Assembly: GCA_029310945.1 (NCBI GenBank)
Contig: JARJFC010000002.1
Coordinates: 1-64,000 of the forward strand
Direction of reading: 5' to 3'
DNA length: 64,000 bases
DNA from: Leptospira sp. 96542
GTDB taxonomy: Bacteria; Spirochaetota; Leptospiria; Leptospirales; Leptospiraceae
Below the pieces are notes generated by a model. The model saw nothing but the letters and a program-made list of their open reading frames with translations. It did not search any database and was not told where the DNA came from. Position numbers and translations under genes: made by a program. Shown in pieces: positions 17,085-26,023 of the stretch (within the stretch, counting starts at the first letter, position 1; each line of letters opens with the position of its first letter).

Positions 17085-19097
17085 ATGAAAAAAATCTTAT
17101 ACGTTTTGTTATTTTCCTTTGTTCCCCTTTTGGCTCAAACCCTGCCCCAGGTGAAACAAGTAAGATTTTACCAACCTCTCAACACCCAAAATGTCGAATA
17201 CAATCCGATCATTTCTCCCAATGGAAAGTATTTGGTTTTTCAATCCAATCGCCCTAGTGGGGAAGGAGGAATGGATATTTGGGTCTCTGAAAACCAAAGT
17301 TACCCAGACCGAATGAAGGCTCCTGTTTGGTTACCTCCCAAAAATTTTAGAGAACTCAATACAAGTAATTTTGAAGGTATGTTTGGAATCCTTTTTGATG
17401 AAGAAGAAAAACCGTACGAATTGTACTTCACTTCTGTTCGGGACAAAAGCCAAGCGGATCCTAAAAAAAATAGAGAAGGTTATGATGGTTTAAATATTTA
17501 TTATACAAAAATAAACCACCGTACTGGACTTTGGTCGGCGCCAATCCATTTAAACGAAGTTAATTCTCATTTTGAAGACAAAATGCCAGCAATTTCACCT
17601 GATGGTTGTTCGATGGTATTTTCCTCCAATCGACCAGGTGGGTTTGGGGGTTTTGATTTATGGATCTCCAAAAGAGAACCTATCACAAAAGAAATCGAGT
17701 CGGGACCCGACAAACCAAAACTTAAATGTAGAGATGGGGTTTGGCAAAAACCAATTTCTGTTGGATCTAATATAAATTCTAAAGATGATGAAATTTCTCC
17801 CAGTTATCATTGGGATGGAAATCGTTTGTATTTCAGTTCCAATCGAGACGATAAAAATCGAAAGTTTAGTTTTTACTATTCAGAATGGGATGAAAATACA
17901 AATGTTTTTTTGACCCCGACTTTACTTGGTTCTCCCTTCAACACGAAACAACAATTAAGTGCCGATTCTACTGGTTATCCTTTCGACACACCTTCCGATT
18001 ATTCAACGTACAGTTTGTGGGAAGAAAGTGATAACGAAGGTATTTCCGTTACTTTTGATGATCTTTGGTTTTATTTTTCATCCAACCGCCCTGGAGGAGA
18101 AGGTCAGTTTGATATCTATAGGGCAATGGTTCCGGAAGATTTACGAAAATCTTATGAATTTATTTTTAGAGGTTTGGTTTTGGATGGATCTGAAGCCATT
18201 ATGATTGGTCTTGATTCTACCTTAAAAATTTACGATGAAACGAAACCTCTCCAGGTCATAACCTCAAAAAGAATTGGTGGTGACCTAACAAAAGATGATG
18301 TCGAAAATTTTAGAACCACAATCAAAACGGGAAAATTATACCGAGTGGAAGTATCTTCACCTGGTTTTCATCCGACGGAAATTTTAATTGATTTGCGTGG
18401 AAATGTGGGAAAGGACAAAGAACAGTATTCAAGAATAGTTCTCCAACCCATAAAACCGCAAAAAATTGACAGGCCAGACAAAACCATCAAAGGTCTTAGG
18501 TTTGTCGTAAAGGATCGAAAAACGGACCTAGTCATTCCCAATGCGATATGTATCTATTTCGATGATGTGACACGGAAAGGCAAAAATATTGAGTTGAAAG
18601 ATGGCCATTTTGACATAGAAACGGCACCGAAACTTGATTTTGAAATTTTGGCAAAAGCAAATGGTTACAAAGAAGAAACTTTTATTTTTGGGAAAGAAAA
18701 AATTTCCGAAATGGAAGGCAAAGAAACCGTTCTTTATTTGCGCAATTTGAAAGATTTTGACAACATATATAACACAATTATTTATTTCCCATTCAACGAA
18801 AGGGAAATCAGTGTGGAAGATAAGAAAAAATTAGATAAGTTAGCTGAATTCCTAATCCAACAAAAAAATGAAAAAGTTGAAATTGGTGGTCATACTGATA
18901 ACATTGGGAATAAAGACTATAATATCTCCTTGAGTGAAGACAGAGCTCTCGCGGTGTATCGGTATTTGCGTGAACGTGGTGTGCCAAAAGACAGGATGAA
19001 AGTCCAGGCATATTATTACTCACAGCCCATAGCGGACAACGAAACGGATGAGGGCAGGTCTCAAAATCGAAGGGTCAATTTTAAGAAGTTAGACTAA
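17085..19097 (+). CDS. PD40-repeat protein with C-terminal OmpA domain
   Basis: A 670-residue exported protein with a cleavable signal (MKKILYVLLFSFVPLLAQ). Residues about 40-360 hold PD40/TolB-like beta-propeller strands with repeated SPNGKYLVFQSNRP, SPDGCSMVFSSNRPGG and DLWFYFSSNRPGG. The middle is beta-rich. The last 115 residues are an OmpA-like peptidoglycan-binding domain: IGGHTDNIGNKDYNISLS (Asp of the meso-DAP-binding site) and the Arg in SQNRRV. This combines TolB- and Pal-like parts in one chain, suggesting an envelope-anchoring or integrity role in the periplasm. It is followed directly by the PilZ-like gene. Confidence 0.82.
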   Translation: MKKILYVLLFSFVPLLAQTLPQVKQVRFYQPLNTQNVEYNPIISPNGKYLVFQSNRPSGEGGMDIWVSENQSYPDRMKAPVWLPPKNFRELNTSNFEGMFGILFDEEEKPYELYFTSVRDKSQADPKKNREGYDGLNIYYTKINHRTGLWSAPIHLNEVNSHFEDKMPAISPDGCSMVFSSNRPGGFGGFDLWISKREPITKEIESGPDKPKLKCRDGVWQKPISVGSNINSKDDEISPSYHWDGNRLYFSSNRDDKNRKFSFYYSEWDENTNVFLTPTLLGSPFNTKQQLSADSTGYPFDTPSDYSTYSLWEESDNEGISVTFDDLWFYFSSNRPGGEGQFDIYRAMVPEDLRKSYEFIFRGLVLDGSEAIMIGLDSTLKIYDETKPLQVITSKRIGGDLTKDDVENFRTTIKTGKLYRVEVSSPGFHPTEILIDLRGNVGKDKEQYSRIVLQPIKPQKIDRPDKTIKGLRFVVKDRKTDLVIPNAICIYFDDVTRKGKNIELKDGHFDIETAPKLDFEILAKANGYKEETFIFGKEKISEMEGKETVLYLRNLKDFDNIYNTIIYFPFNEREISVEDKKKLDKLAEFLIQQKNEKVEIGGHTDNIGNKDYNISLSEDRALAVYRYLRERGVPKDRMKVQAYYYSQPIADNETDEGRSQNRRVNFKKLD

Positions 19098-20222
19098 ATG
19101 ATCAACCGAATCAAAAATCATTTTTCTTTTGAACGGGAATTTGTTCCCTTAGAAGCTGTTCGTGTTCTGCCAGAATTTTACAAAGAAATGATGGGTGCTG
19201 GCGGGATTTTTTTAAAAGGCTATGATACTGATATCAGAGTTAAATTCAAAGGTGAGCGTGCAGATGGTACGCATATTTGGGAATTACAAACAATTCCAGA
19301 AACCATCGATCAAATTTTTACAATACAAACAACTCCTTCCTTTCATGTGGAGGTAGATTACGAACTCGTAAATCAAAAAGATAATTTGTTGCTTGGTAAA
19401 CTCATAGACAAACGGCAAACTTACACAACTCGCTCGGAAGTTCGAAACGAAAAAGTTCGAGACAATGCGGTTGTTTCCAATTTTTTAATCTCAAATACGA
19501 ATATAGATTTTTCTAAATTAACGGGAGTTAGCTCTCAAGTTATTTTGACAGATATTCATCGAAATCTTTTGAAAGATTATCCACAATCCAAAGTTATTTT
19601 TTCATCCAATGCGCCAAATTCGGAAGAAGTCGAACTTTTGAAAGAGAATAAAAAACCGTTTTTTATCACAAGTACTGAGACGATGGAATCTTTGGACTCT
19701 GACGAAGTGTTCGATTTAAAAAAATACTTTGAAGATGAGTTTATATTGGATGACAAAGTTCAGGAATACAAAAGAAAAAAAATCGCTTCTTTCGTTTGTT
19801 ATCCCATATTCATTCAAATCAAAGAGATGTATTTTTTTGCGTTTTTAACTTTGGAATCGGAAAAAGTGAATCTTCCATTGGAGGTTCTTTCCGCTTATAA
19901 AGAAGTTGAAAGGACGTTTCAAGAAAGAATCATGGATTCAAATACCCATATTTTAGATGTAAAACAAAACGTTTTGAATGTTTCCAGAGGTGGATTGGCA
20001 TTGGAAGTTACTAATCCTGAAATTGTAAAATCCCTCAAAATCAAACCGTCTTTTACACTGGACGTAAATTTTAAGTTGCAAGCACCAATCCGAATGGTTT
20101 TGGAACTGCGTCATATGGAAGAAGTAAACGATTTTTATATCGTTGGGAGTCGTATCGTGGGTGTTAGTGGAGACAAAAAAGCCAAAGATATCTACCATAG
20201 TCTAATCGACTTCTTTAGCTAA
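19098..20222 (+). CDS. PilZ-like protein of Leptospira type (possibly DUF1577)
   Basis: A 374-residue cytoplasmic protein with no signal or membrane helix. Residues about 290-374 contain VLNVSRGGLALEV, close to the (D/N)xSxxG motif that in PilZ domains contacts cyclic di-GMP. The matching RxxxR element upstream is not obvious, so nucleotide binding is uncertain. A middle region (about 150-280) could be GAF-like. The protein at 34639-35808 has the same overall layout, so these are probably paralogues. It starts immediately after the stop of the PD40-OmpA gene, indicating an operon. Family name given from memory. Confidence 0.6.
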   Translation: MINRIKNHFSFEREFVPLEAVRVLPEFYKEMMGAGGIFLKGYDTDIRVKFKGERADGTHIWELQTIPETIDQIFTIQTTPSFHVEVDYELVNQKDNLLLGKLIDKRQTYTTRSEVRNEKVRDNAVVSNFLISNTNIDFSKLTGVSSQVILTDIHRNLLKDYPQSKVIFSSNAPNSEEVELLKENKKPFFITSTETMESLDSDEVFDLKKYFEDEFILDDKVQEYKRKKIASFVCYPIFIQIKEMYFFAFLTLESEKVNLPLEVLSAYKEVERTFQERIMDSNTHILDVKQNVLNVSRGGLALEVTNPEIVKSLKIKPSFTLDVNFKLQAPIRMVLELRHMEEVNDFYIVGSRIVGVSGDKKAKDIYHSLIDFFS

Positions 20223-20248
20223 ACTTACGGTCATTAGGGGCCAAAAGA

Positions 20249-21562
20249 TTGAAAGAACAAAAACTAACTACTGAAAACTACAAAGGTACGCGTGATTTTT
20301 ATCCTGAAGATATGCGTATTCGAAATTATCTTTTTTCTATTATGAAAGAAGTGGCTAAATCATACGGTTATGAAGAGTATGATGGGCCAATGGTGGAGTC
20401 ATTGGATTTATACCGAGCTAAAACTGGTGAAGAAATTGTAGGCAAACAAATTTACAATTTTATCGACAAAGGTGATAGAGAGGTTGCTATCCGTCCAGAA
20501 ATGACACCGACTGTTGCGAGGATGGTGGCAAAAAAATTAAGAGATTTGCCACGACCCATTCGTTGGTTTTCGATTCCAAACCTTTGGCGGTACGAACAAC
20601 CAGGTCACGGGCGTCTGCGTGAACACTGGCAACTCAATGTAGATATGTTTGGTGTAAATCACCACCGAGCGGAGTTGGAAATTTTATCTCTAGCTTGTGA
20701 TATACTTTTTGCTTTTGGAGCAAATAAAGAACATTTTAGAGTAACAATATCTCATAGGTCGCTCCTCGATGAATTTTTGTTAGATGGTTTGAAGGTCGAA
20801 AAAAAACAAGCTCACGAAGTTTCAAAAATTTTAGATAAAAAAAACAAAATCACAAAAGACGAATATGAAACCCTGGTGAAAAATACAATTCCAGGAAATG
20901 AAGCTGCTGTAGATCAAATCAATTTATTTTTGGAAACAAAAATTTCCAATTTAGATAAAATTCCAGGTATCAAATCAGATACTTTGGAAAGTATCCAAAC
21001 CTTATTTGCAGACATAGATAAAATGGGTCTTTCTGATATTGTTTTATTTGATCCATCTGTGGTTCGGGGTTTTGACTATTATACTGGTTTTATATTCGAA
21101 ATATTTGATACTTCGCCTACCAATAAACGTTCATTATATGGTGGTGGTAGGTATGATAATTTGATTGGGTTTTTTTCGAACGAAGAATTGTCAGGTATTG
21201 GTTTTGGACTTGGAGATGTTACCTTACTCAATTTTTTAACCACCCATAATTTATTACCAAAATTCGATAACGATTCAATTGTTTATATACCTTTACTTGA
21301 TGATTCTTCCTTTTTAGAAAACCAATTGATCGCAAAAGAAATGAGAAAGGTTAACATTGCTGTCGAAACTTCCCTTGTAGCAAACAAAATGGGAAAACAA
21401 CTTTCGTATGCAGAAAAAAAAGGTTACCGTTGGATTTTGTTACGTGGTGAAGACGAAATTAAGTTGGGCAATGTTACCTTGAAAGATATGGTGAATCGAA
21501 CACAAATCGTATGTTCCGTTTCGGAAATGATCCAAAAGATCAAAGAAGAAATGAAATTATGA
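20249..21562 (+). CDS. hisS: Histidyl-tRNA synthetase
   Basis: A 437-residue class II synthetase. Motif 1 region YKGTRDFYPEDMRIRN, motif 2 FSIPNLWRYEQPGHGRLREH, the histidine-binding RGFDYYTGFIFEI and GGGRYD, and motif 3 SGIGFGLGDVTL are all present, so it should charge tRNA-His in the cytoplasm. The C-terminal anticodon-binding domain (about 340-437) is intact. It uses a TTG start with AGGGG 10 bases upstream. Its stop overlaps the start of the PAP2 gene (ATGA), giving a hisS-PAP2-acyltransferase operon. Confidence 0.95.
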   Translation: MKEQKLTTENYKGTRDFYPEDMRIRNYLFSIMKEVAKSYGYEEYDGPMVESLDLYRAKTGEEIVGKQIYNFIDKGDREVAIRPEMTPTVARMVAKKLRDLPRPIRWFSIPNLWRYEQPGHGRLREHWQLNVDMFGVNHHRAELEILSLACDILFAFGANKEHFRVTISHRSLLDEFLLDGLKVEKKQAHEVSKILDKKNKITKDEYETLVKNTIPGNEAAVDQINLFLETKISNLDKIPGIKSDTLESIQTLFADIDKMGLSDIVLFDPSVVRGFDYYTGFIFEIFDTSPTNKRSLYGGGRYDNLIGFFSNEELSGIGFGLGDVTLLNFLTTHNLLPKFDNDSIVYIPLLDDSSFLENQLIAKEMRKVNIAVETSLVANKMGKQLSYAEKKGYRWILLRGEDEIKLGNVTLKDMVNRTQIVCSVSEMIQKIKEEMKL

Positions 21563-22086
21563 ACTTTATTTTTGGTTTAGACCAAACAATTTCAATTTGG
21601 ATCAAACAAAACCTTCATAACCAAAAACTAAGTTGGATACTGTCTAGGGTCAACCGTGGGGAAATGTTTGCCCTTGTTCTTTTACCTCTTATGATTTTGT
21701 CTCCTATATACAAACCAGTCTACATCAGTTTACCCATTGTCCTTGCATTCACATATTTTACTGATCGACTTGTTTTGATTTTAAAAAAATATTTTGCCCG
21801 TAAACGCCCACTAGTGAGTGTTATGGGAAAAGTAGATTCCAATCCTGATATGAAACATTCGTTTCCATCGGCACATAGCGCCAATTCCATTGTTGTGGCT
21901 ACCATACTTGTTTTTGCATTTGGAGAAACTCCCTATTTTTTCTTATTCAGTTTGTTTGCTGGAGTGGGCAGGCTCCTCACTCTCCATCATTATGTGAGTG
22001 ACATCCTTGGTGGTTGGTTCATTGGTTTTTTTGTAGGAATCTTAGGTTTGGGTTTTTACCATTCACTCTTGTTGTTTTTAACTTAA
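21559..22086 (+). CDS. PAP2-family membrane phosphatase
   Basis: About 175 residues from the ATG that overlaps the hisS stop. Five to six membrane helices are present. The three phosphatase signatures are visible: KKYFARKRP (residues 76-84), PSAHS (103-107, Ser and catalytic His), and [11 protein letters not shown] (138-148, with Arg, nucleophile His and Asp). The family removes phosphate from lipids such as phosphatidate, undecaprenyl diphosphate or lipid A. The adjacent lipid A-type acyltransferase gene hints at envelope lipid metabolism (inference). The first motif has Arg where many have Pro-rich spacing, but the key residues are intact. Confidence 0.85.
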   Translation: MNFIFGLDQTISIWIKQNLHNQKLSWILSRVNRGEMFALVLLPLMILSPIYKPVYISLPIVLAFTYFTDRLVLILKKYFARKRPLVSVMGKVDSNPDMKHSFPSAHSANSIVVATILVFAFGETPYFFLFSLFAGVGRLLTLHHYVSDILGGWFIGFFVGILGLGFYHSLLLFLT

Positions 22087-22102
22087 AGGAAAGAATGAAT
22101 TT

Positions 22103-23008
22103 ATGAAACAAGTCGGTTATTTTTTTACATTTATTATTGTTTATATCTTTTATTTTCCATTCAAAATTTTGCCTTACCGCTTTTGTTTGTCATACGGAAT
22201 GTTTTTAACAAGCCTCATTTTTCCTATTGCTAAAAAACACAGGAAAATCGCTGCCGAAAATATTCGTTATGCATTTCCGGATTATGCCGAGGAACAAGTG
22301 TTACGTTTGGTTCGGGCGCACTTCCGGCATATGGGTATCTTACTTGCACACACTCTTTGGGCACCACGTATGACAAGGGAATGGTTGCAAAAATATTTGG
22401 TTGTGGATGCTGAAAGTCTAAACATTGAAGAAGAAACTAAAAAACAAGGGGTGGGAGTGGTGCTCATTTCTGGGCATTTTGGTACTTGGGAAGTCCTTGT
22501 TCAATTTTTAGGAATCCGAATGAAGGGTGCAGGTATTTATAAAAAAGTGCGAAACCCATTTGTAGATCAACTTTTGTTTAAGATGCGTTCCAAAAATGGG
22601 ATTGTTCTCGTTCCTGTAGAAGAATCCACAACAGTCATCAAACTTCTCAAACAAGGGTATTGGGTTGGTTTTGGTTCCGACCAGAACGCAGGCAAAGCAG
22701 GGATTTTTGTGCCTTTCATGAATAGGCAAGCATCCACATTTGTAGGACCTGCTCTTATGGCATATCTAACTGGTGCTAAACTTTTGTATTATTCTGTTCT
22801 TGCGGGTGAAAAAGGAAAAGTCGTCATCCGAGTGAAAGATTTAGGTTTTGTAGATAAAAAATTATTCCCCGAAAAAGAAGCCGTACTCAGGCATTATACC
22901 GAACTTTGGACAAAAACTTTAGAAGAAGAGGTGAGGTTGTTTCCTGAGCAGTACTTTTGGGTGCACCGAAGATGGCGCACCCAACCACCAAAACCAGAAA
23001 CGAATTAG
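22103..23008 (+). CDS. LpxL/LpxM-type lipid A acyltransferase
   Basis: A 301-residue membrane-associated acyltransferase with one N-terminal hydrophobic segment. The catalytic HxxxxE/D motif is ISGHFGTWE (His125, Glu130). [21 protein letters not shown] and the C-terminal [10 protein letters not shown] are hallmarks of the HtrB/LpxL family, which adds secondary acyl chains to lipid A at the inner membrane. RBS AAAGGAAAG-like sequence precedes the ATG. It is the last gene of the hisS operon and overlaps the convergent pntA end by 4 bases. Which acyl position it modifies is not visible. Confidence 0.88.
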   Translation: MKQVGYFFTFIIVYIFYFPFKILPYRFCLSYGMFLTSLIFPIAKKHRKIAAENIRYAFPDYAEEQVLRLVRAHFRHMGILLAHTLWAPRMTREWLQKYLVVDAESLNIEEETKKQGVGVVLISGHFGTWEVLVQFLGIRMKGAGIYKKVRNPFVDQLLFKMRSKNGIVLVPVEESTTVIKLLKQGYWVGFGSDQNAGKAGIFVPFMNRQASTFVGPALMAYLTGAKLLYYSVLAGEKGKVVIRVKDLGFVDKKLFPEKEAVLRHYTELWTKTLEEEVRLFPEQYFWVHRRWRTQPPKPETN

Positions 23009-24132
23009 TTTCCGAGAAGTGATAAGGTGGCTTTGTGGCGAATCGAACCACCTTCTGCAATCAAACACGCATCGATGATTTCATCTTCCATATTGATGCT
23101 AAATTGTTTTTCTTTGTTCACAAACAGTTTTAGAAAGTTCACAATGTTTTTGGCATACATCTTACTAGCATCCATTGGTTGGGTACTTGGTAAGTTAGAA
23201 TTTCCAAGGATTGTGATTCCTTTATAAACAATAGTTTTATCGTTTTCGGTCAATTCACAGTTTCCACCGTTGACAGCAGCCAAGTCAATGATGACAGATC
23301 CTTGGCGCATCGTGTCTACCATTTCTTTGGTGATAAGTACTGGCGCTTTTTTACCAGGAATGAGTGCGGTTGTGATGATGATATCTGCTTTTTCCGCAAA
23401 TTTAGCAATGGCCTCTTTTTGGCGGCGTTTGTAATCGTCTGATTGTTCAACCGCATAACCACCGCTACTTGATGCATCTGCCGCACCTTCTACCTCTACA
23501 AATTTTGCACCAAGTGACATACACTGTTCTTTAACTTCAGGTCGTGTATCAAACACATCCACAACAGCCCCGAGCCTTTTTGCTGTGGCAATTGCTTGCA
23601 AACCTGCAACCCCCGCACCCAAAATCAAAACACGAGCTGGTGTGATGGTTCCTGCTGCTGTTGTTAACATCGGAAAAAAACGGCTATAATTTGTAGCACC
23701 GAGTAACACTGCTTTGTAGCCAGACACTGTTGCTTGTGAACTAAGAACATCCATCGATTGTGCTCTGGTGATACGAGGGATTGTATCCATCGAAAAAACT
23801 TTGAACGAAACTTTGGCGATCTCTGCTACTTTTTGTGGGAACGCAAGTGGAGATAGAGTTGCAATGTAGATTTTATCTTTTGGAATTTTTTTAGCGCTGT
23901 CTTCATCTAAGGTGTGGATGGAAACCACAATATCTGCGCCAGACAAAATAGAATCTCTCGATTCAATGGTTGCACCTACGTCTGTATAATCTTTGTCAGA
24001 ATAAAATGCTTTGTCACCCGCAGTTGTTTCCACTGCCACAGTAAAACCCATCTTTTTAAGGGGATCAATTACGTCTGGAGTGATGGCCACTCGGTTTTCG
24101 AAATTTGGTTCTTTGATTACGCCTATTTTCAT
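23005..24132 (-). CDS. pntA: NAD(P) transhydrogenase alpha-1 subunit (soluble NAD-binding part)
   Basis: A 375-residue protein of the alanine dehydrogenase/PntA family: [20 protein letters not shown] at the N-terminus, [18 protein letters not shown] (NAD-binding Rossmann loop), [10 protein letters not shown] (selects NAD), and [14 protein letters not shown]. The lack of the membrane alpha-2 segment means it is the split alpha-1 form. No alpha-2 or beta subunit gene is nearby, so partners must be elsewhere. In the complex, hydride moves between NADH and NADP with proton translocation. It starts 1 base after the stop of the UXS gene, an unexpected operon partner. Confidence 0.88.
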   Translation of the reverse strand: MKIGVIKEPNFENRVAITPDVIDPLKKMGFTVAVETTAGDKAFYSDKDYTDVGATIESRDSILSGADIVVSIHTLDEDSAKKIPKDKIYIATLSPLAFPQKVAEIAKVSFKVFSMDTIPRITRAQSMDVLSSQATVSGYKAVLLGATNYSRFFPMLTTAAGTITPARVLILGAGVAGLQAIATAKRLGAVVDVFDTRPEVKEQCMSLGAKFVEVEGAADASSSGGYAVEQSDDYKRRQKEAIAKFAEKADIIITTALIPGKKAPVLITKEMVDTMRQGSVIIDLAAVNGGNCELTENDKTIVYKGITILGNSNLPSTQPMDASKMYAKNIVNFLKLFVNKEKQFSINMEDEIIDACLIAEGGSIRHKATLSLLGN

Positions 24133-24133
24133 T

Positions 24134-25066
24134 TTATACTCTTTCTTTAAAATATTCGATGGTTTTTTTTACGCCCAAGGTAAGTTGTACCGTTGTGGAA
24201 TAATTCAATTTTTCTTTCGCTAAACTCAAGTTTGGTTTTCGTCGAGTGGGGTCATCTTGCGGTAATGGAAGGTAGATGATTTTTGATTTTGAACCAACCT
24301 CTTTGATGACAAGTTCGGCAAGTTCTTTCACAGTAAACTCTCCATCATTGCCGAGGTTCACTGGGCCTACAAAATTTTCGGTGTTCATCATTGTAATGAT
24401 ACCGCGCACCAAATCGTCTACATAACAAAACGAACGAGTTTGGCTACCATCTCCATAAATTGTTATGTCTTCGCCACGTAACGCTTGTACAATGAAGTTG
24501 CTCACAACTCGCCCATCATCAGGAATCATCCTTGGGCCATAGGTGTTAAATATTCGAATGACTCGAATGTCCACAGCATGTTGTCTATGGTAATCAAAAC
24601 ATAATGTTTCTGCAACGCGTTTGCCTTCGTCGTAACAACTTCTGATTCCAATGGTGTTTACATTGCCCCAGTAACCTTCTGTCTGTGGGTGTTCCAAAGG
24701 GTTGCCGTAAACTTCGGAAGTACTTGCTTGTAAAATCCTTGCTTTCACTCGTTTGGCGAGCCCGAGCATATTGGTCATACCAAGTACATTTGTTTTAATG
24801 GTTTTGATTGGATTGGATTGGTAGTGAACGGGAGATGCAGGGCAGGCCATATTGTAAATTTGGTCTACCTCAAGTTTGATTGGGTCAGTGATATCATGGC
24901 GGATGAGTTCAAACTTCGGATTCGATCGGAGGTGTTCTAAGTTCTCTTTTCGGCCAGTATGAAAATTATCCAAAACAATGATTTGGTTTCCCTCATTGAG
25001 TAGGGTTTCTGCGAGATGGGATCCGATGAACCCAGCGCCCCCAGTGATTAGGATTCGTTTTGCCAT
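24134..25066 (-). CDS. UDP-glucuronate decarboxylase (UDP-xylose synthase-like)
   Basis: A 310-residue extended [13 protein letters not shown] (residues 9-18) binds NAD; STSEVYG (115-121), and Tyr145 and Lys149 in SCYDEGKR form the catalytic set. [10 protein letters not shown] (75-84) and [20 protein letters not shown] are highly characteristic of UDP-glucuronate decarboxylases (UXS), which make UDP-xylose by oxidation, decarboxylation and reduction. A role in LPS or exopolysaccharide sugar supply is inferred; an epimerase/dehydratase is less likely. It sits one base upstream of pntA on the same strand. Confidence 0.88.
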   Translation of the reverse strand: MAKRILITGGAGFIGSHLAETLLNEGNQIIVLDNFHTGRKENLEHLRSNPKFELIRHDITDPIKLEVDQIYNMACPASPVHYQSNPIKTIKTNVLGMTNMLGLAKRVKARILQASTSEVYGNPLEHPQTEGYWGNVNTIGIRSCYDEGKRVAETLCFDYHRQHAVDIRVIRIFNTYGPRMIPDDGRVVSNFIVQALRGEDITIYGDGSQTRSFCYVDDLVRGIITMMNTENFVGPVNLGNDGEFTVKELAELVIKEVGSKSKIIYLPLPQDDPTRRKPNLSLAKEKLNYSTTVQLTLGVKKTIEYFKERV

Positions 25067-25132
25067 TGAGATTCTATATTTAGCAGGCTCCCATCCTCGG
25101 CAAATGAAAATTTCTAGGTTACTGCCAGAGAA

Positions 25133-26008
25133 CTAGTCTTTGGGTGGGGGACCGAATAGGAATTCTGGGGGTAGAACCACACCACTTTCTGGGTCGATCC
25201 CTCGTTTTTCCATCCAGAGTTTGGCTTCGGGCGAAATCTCTCCTGGAAACCGTTCGAATTTGGGTTCTTCTGGAATGCCTTGTGGTTCCGTCGGTTCATG
25301 TGAAAGGGAGGATTTCAAAAAATAGGTGATGATGCCGATGCTTAGCAGTGACCAGAGAGTGGCGATCATATACCCGAGAACAACCACGGCGTCAGGCATT
25401 TCTTCTTGGTTTAAATCTTCTGGAGAAAGCCCTGCCATCCAAACTGCCAAGATCCCTGCGTCAGTTTCAGTCATTCGTTCTGCAAAATCAGATAAATCAT
25501 ATAACGAATACAAAGAAATACTGGTTCCTAAAAATACCAAACTAAGAACAGATATTGTTTCGCCTAACATACCGACAACGAGAATCCCAACTCCCCAAAA
25601 AATCCCAGTGAAGTAAGCTAATTCTCCTAGTTTTGAATATAGAACACTCACTGAAATTAAAAAAAGACCAAATAGGATAAGGGTCTGTCTTGCATGTCTT
25701 CCACCAAATCCTAGTTTGAGCAAAAATCCTCCCACAAGGGAACAACCAATGTAACCCGCAGAAACAACCAGTATAAAACTACCTCGAAAAGAGGCAGGGA
25801 TGGCTATCGTTTCTCCGCCTTCGTTTCCGTGGAGGGCAATTCCTTTGACAATCCCACCAGTGAAGAGGGCGGCTGTCGCATGGCAGATTTCATGGATGAG
25901 AACGACAAATTCTTTTAGGTAAGAGGTGACACGATGATCCCAAAAAGCCACCAAACTCAAAATGAGGGACAAAAAAATGACAAATTTAACGGGTTTGTCT
26001 GTCATCAT
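25133..26008 (-). CDS. M50B-like membrane metallopeptidase family protein
   Basis: A 291-residue protein with about seven membrane helices. LIHEICHATAALFTGG (residues about 37-52) is a HExxH zinc motif in a membrane helix, as in the M50B family. The family's later Asp ligand motif is not clear, so protease activity is uncertain. The C-terminal 70 residues are hydrophilic and proline/glutamate-rich, probably cytoplasmic. Homologues are found in many bacteria without known substrate. It lies between UXS and a SpoIIE gene on the same strand, with 15 bases to the latter. Confidence 0.7.
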   Translation of the reverse strand: MMTDKPVKFVIFLSLILSLVAFWDHRVTSYLKEFVVLIHEICHATAALFTGGIVKGIALHGNEGGETIAIPASFRGSFILVVSAGYIGCSLVGGFLLKLGFGGRHARQTLILFGLFLISVSVLYSKLGELAYFTGIFWGVGILVVGMLGETISVLSLVFLGTSISLYSLYDLSDFAERMTETDAGILAVWMAGLSPEDLNQEEMPDAVVVLGYMIATLWSLLSIGIITYFLKSSLSHEPTEPQGIPEEPKFERFPGEISPEAKLWMEKRGIDPESGVVLPPEFLFGPPPKD

Positions 26009-26023
26009 CTTTATGAGTATCGG

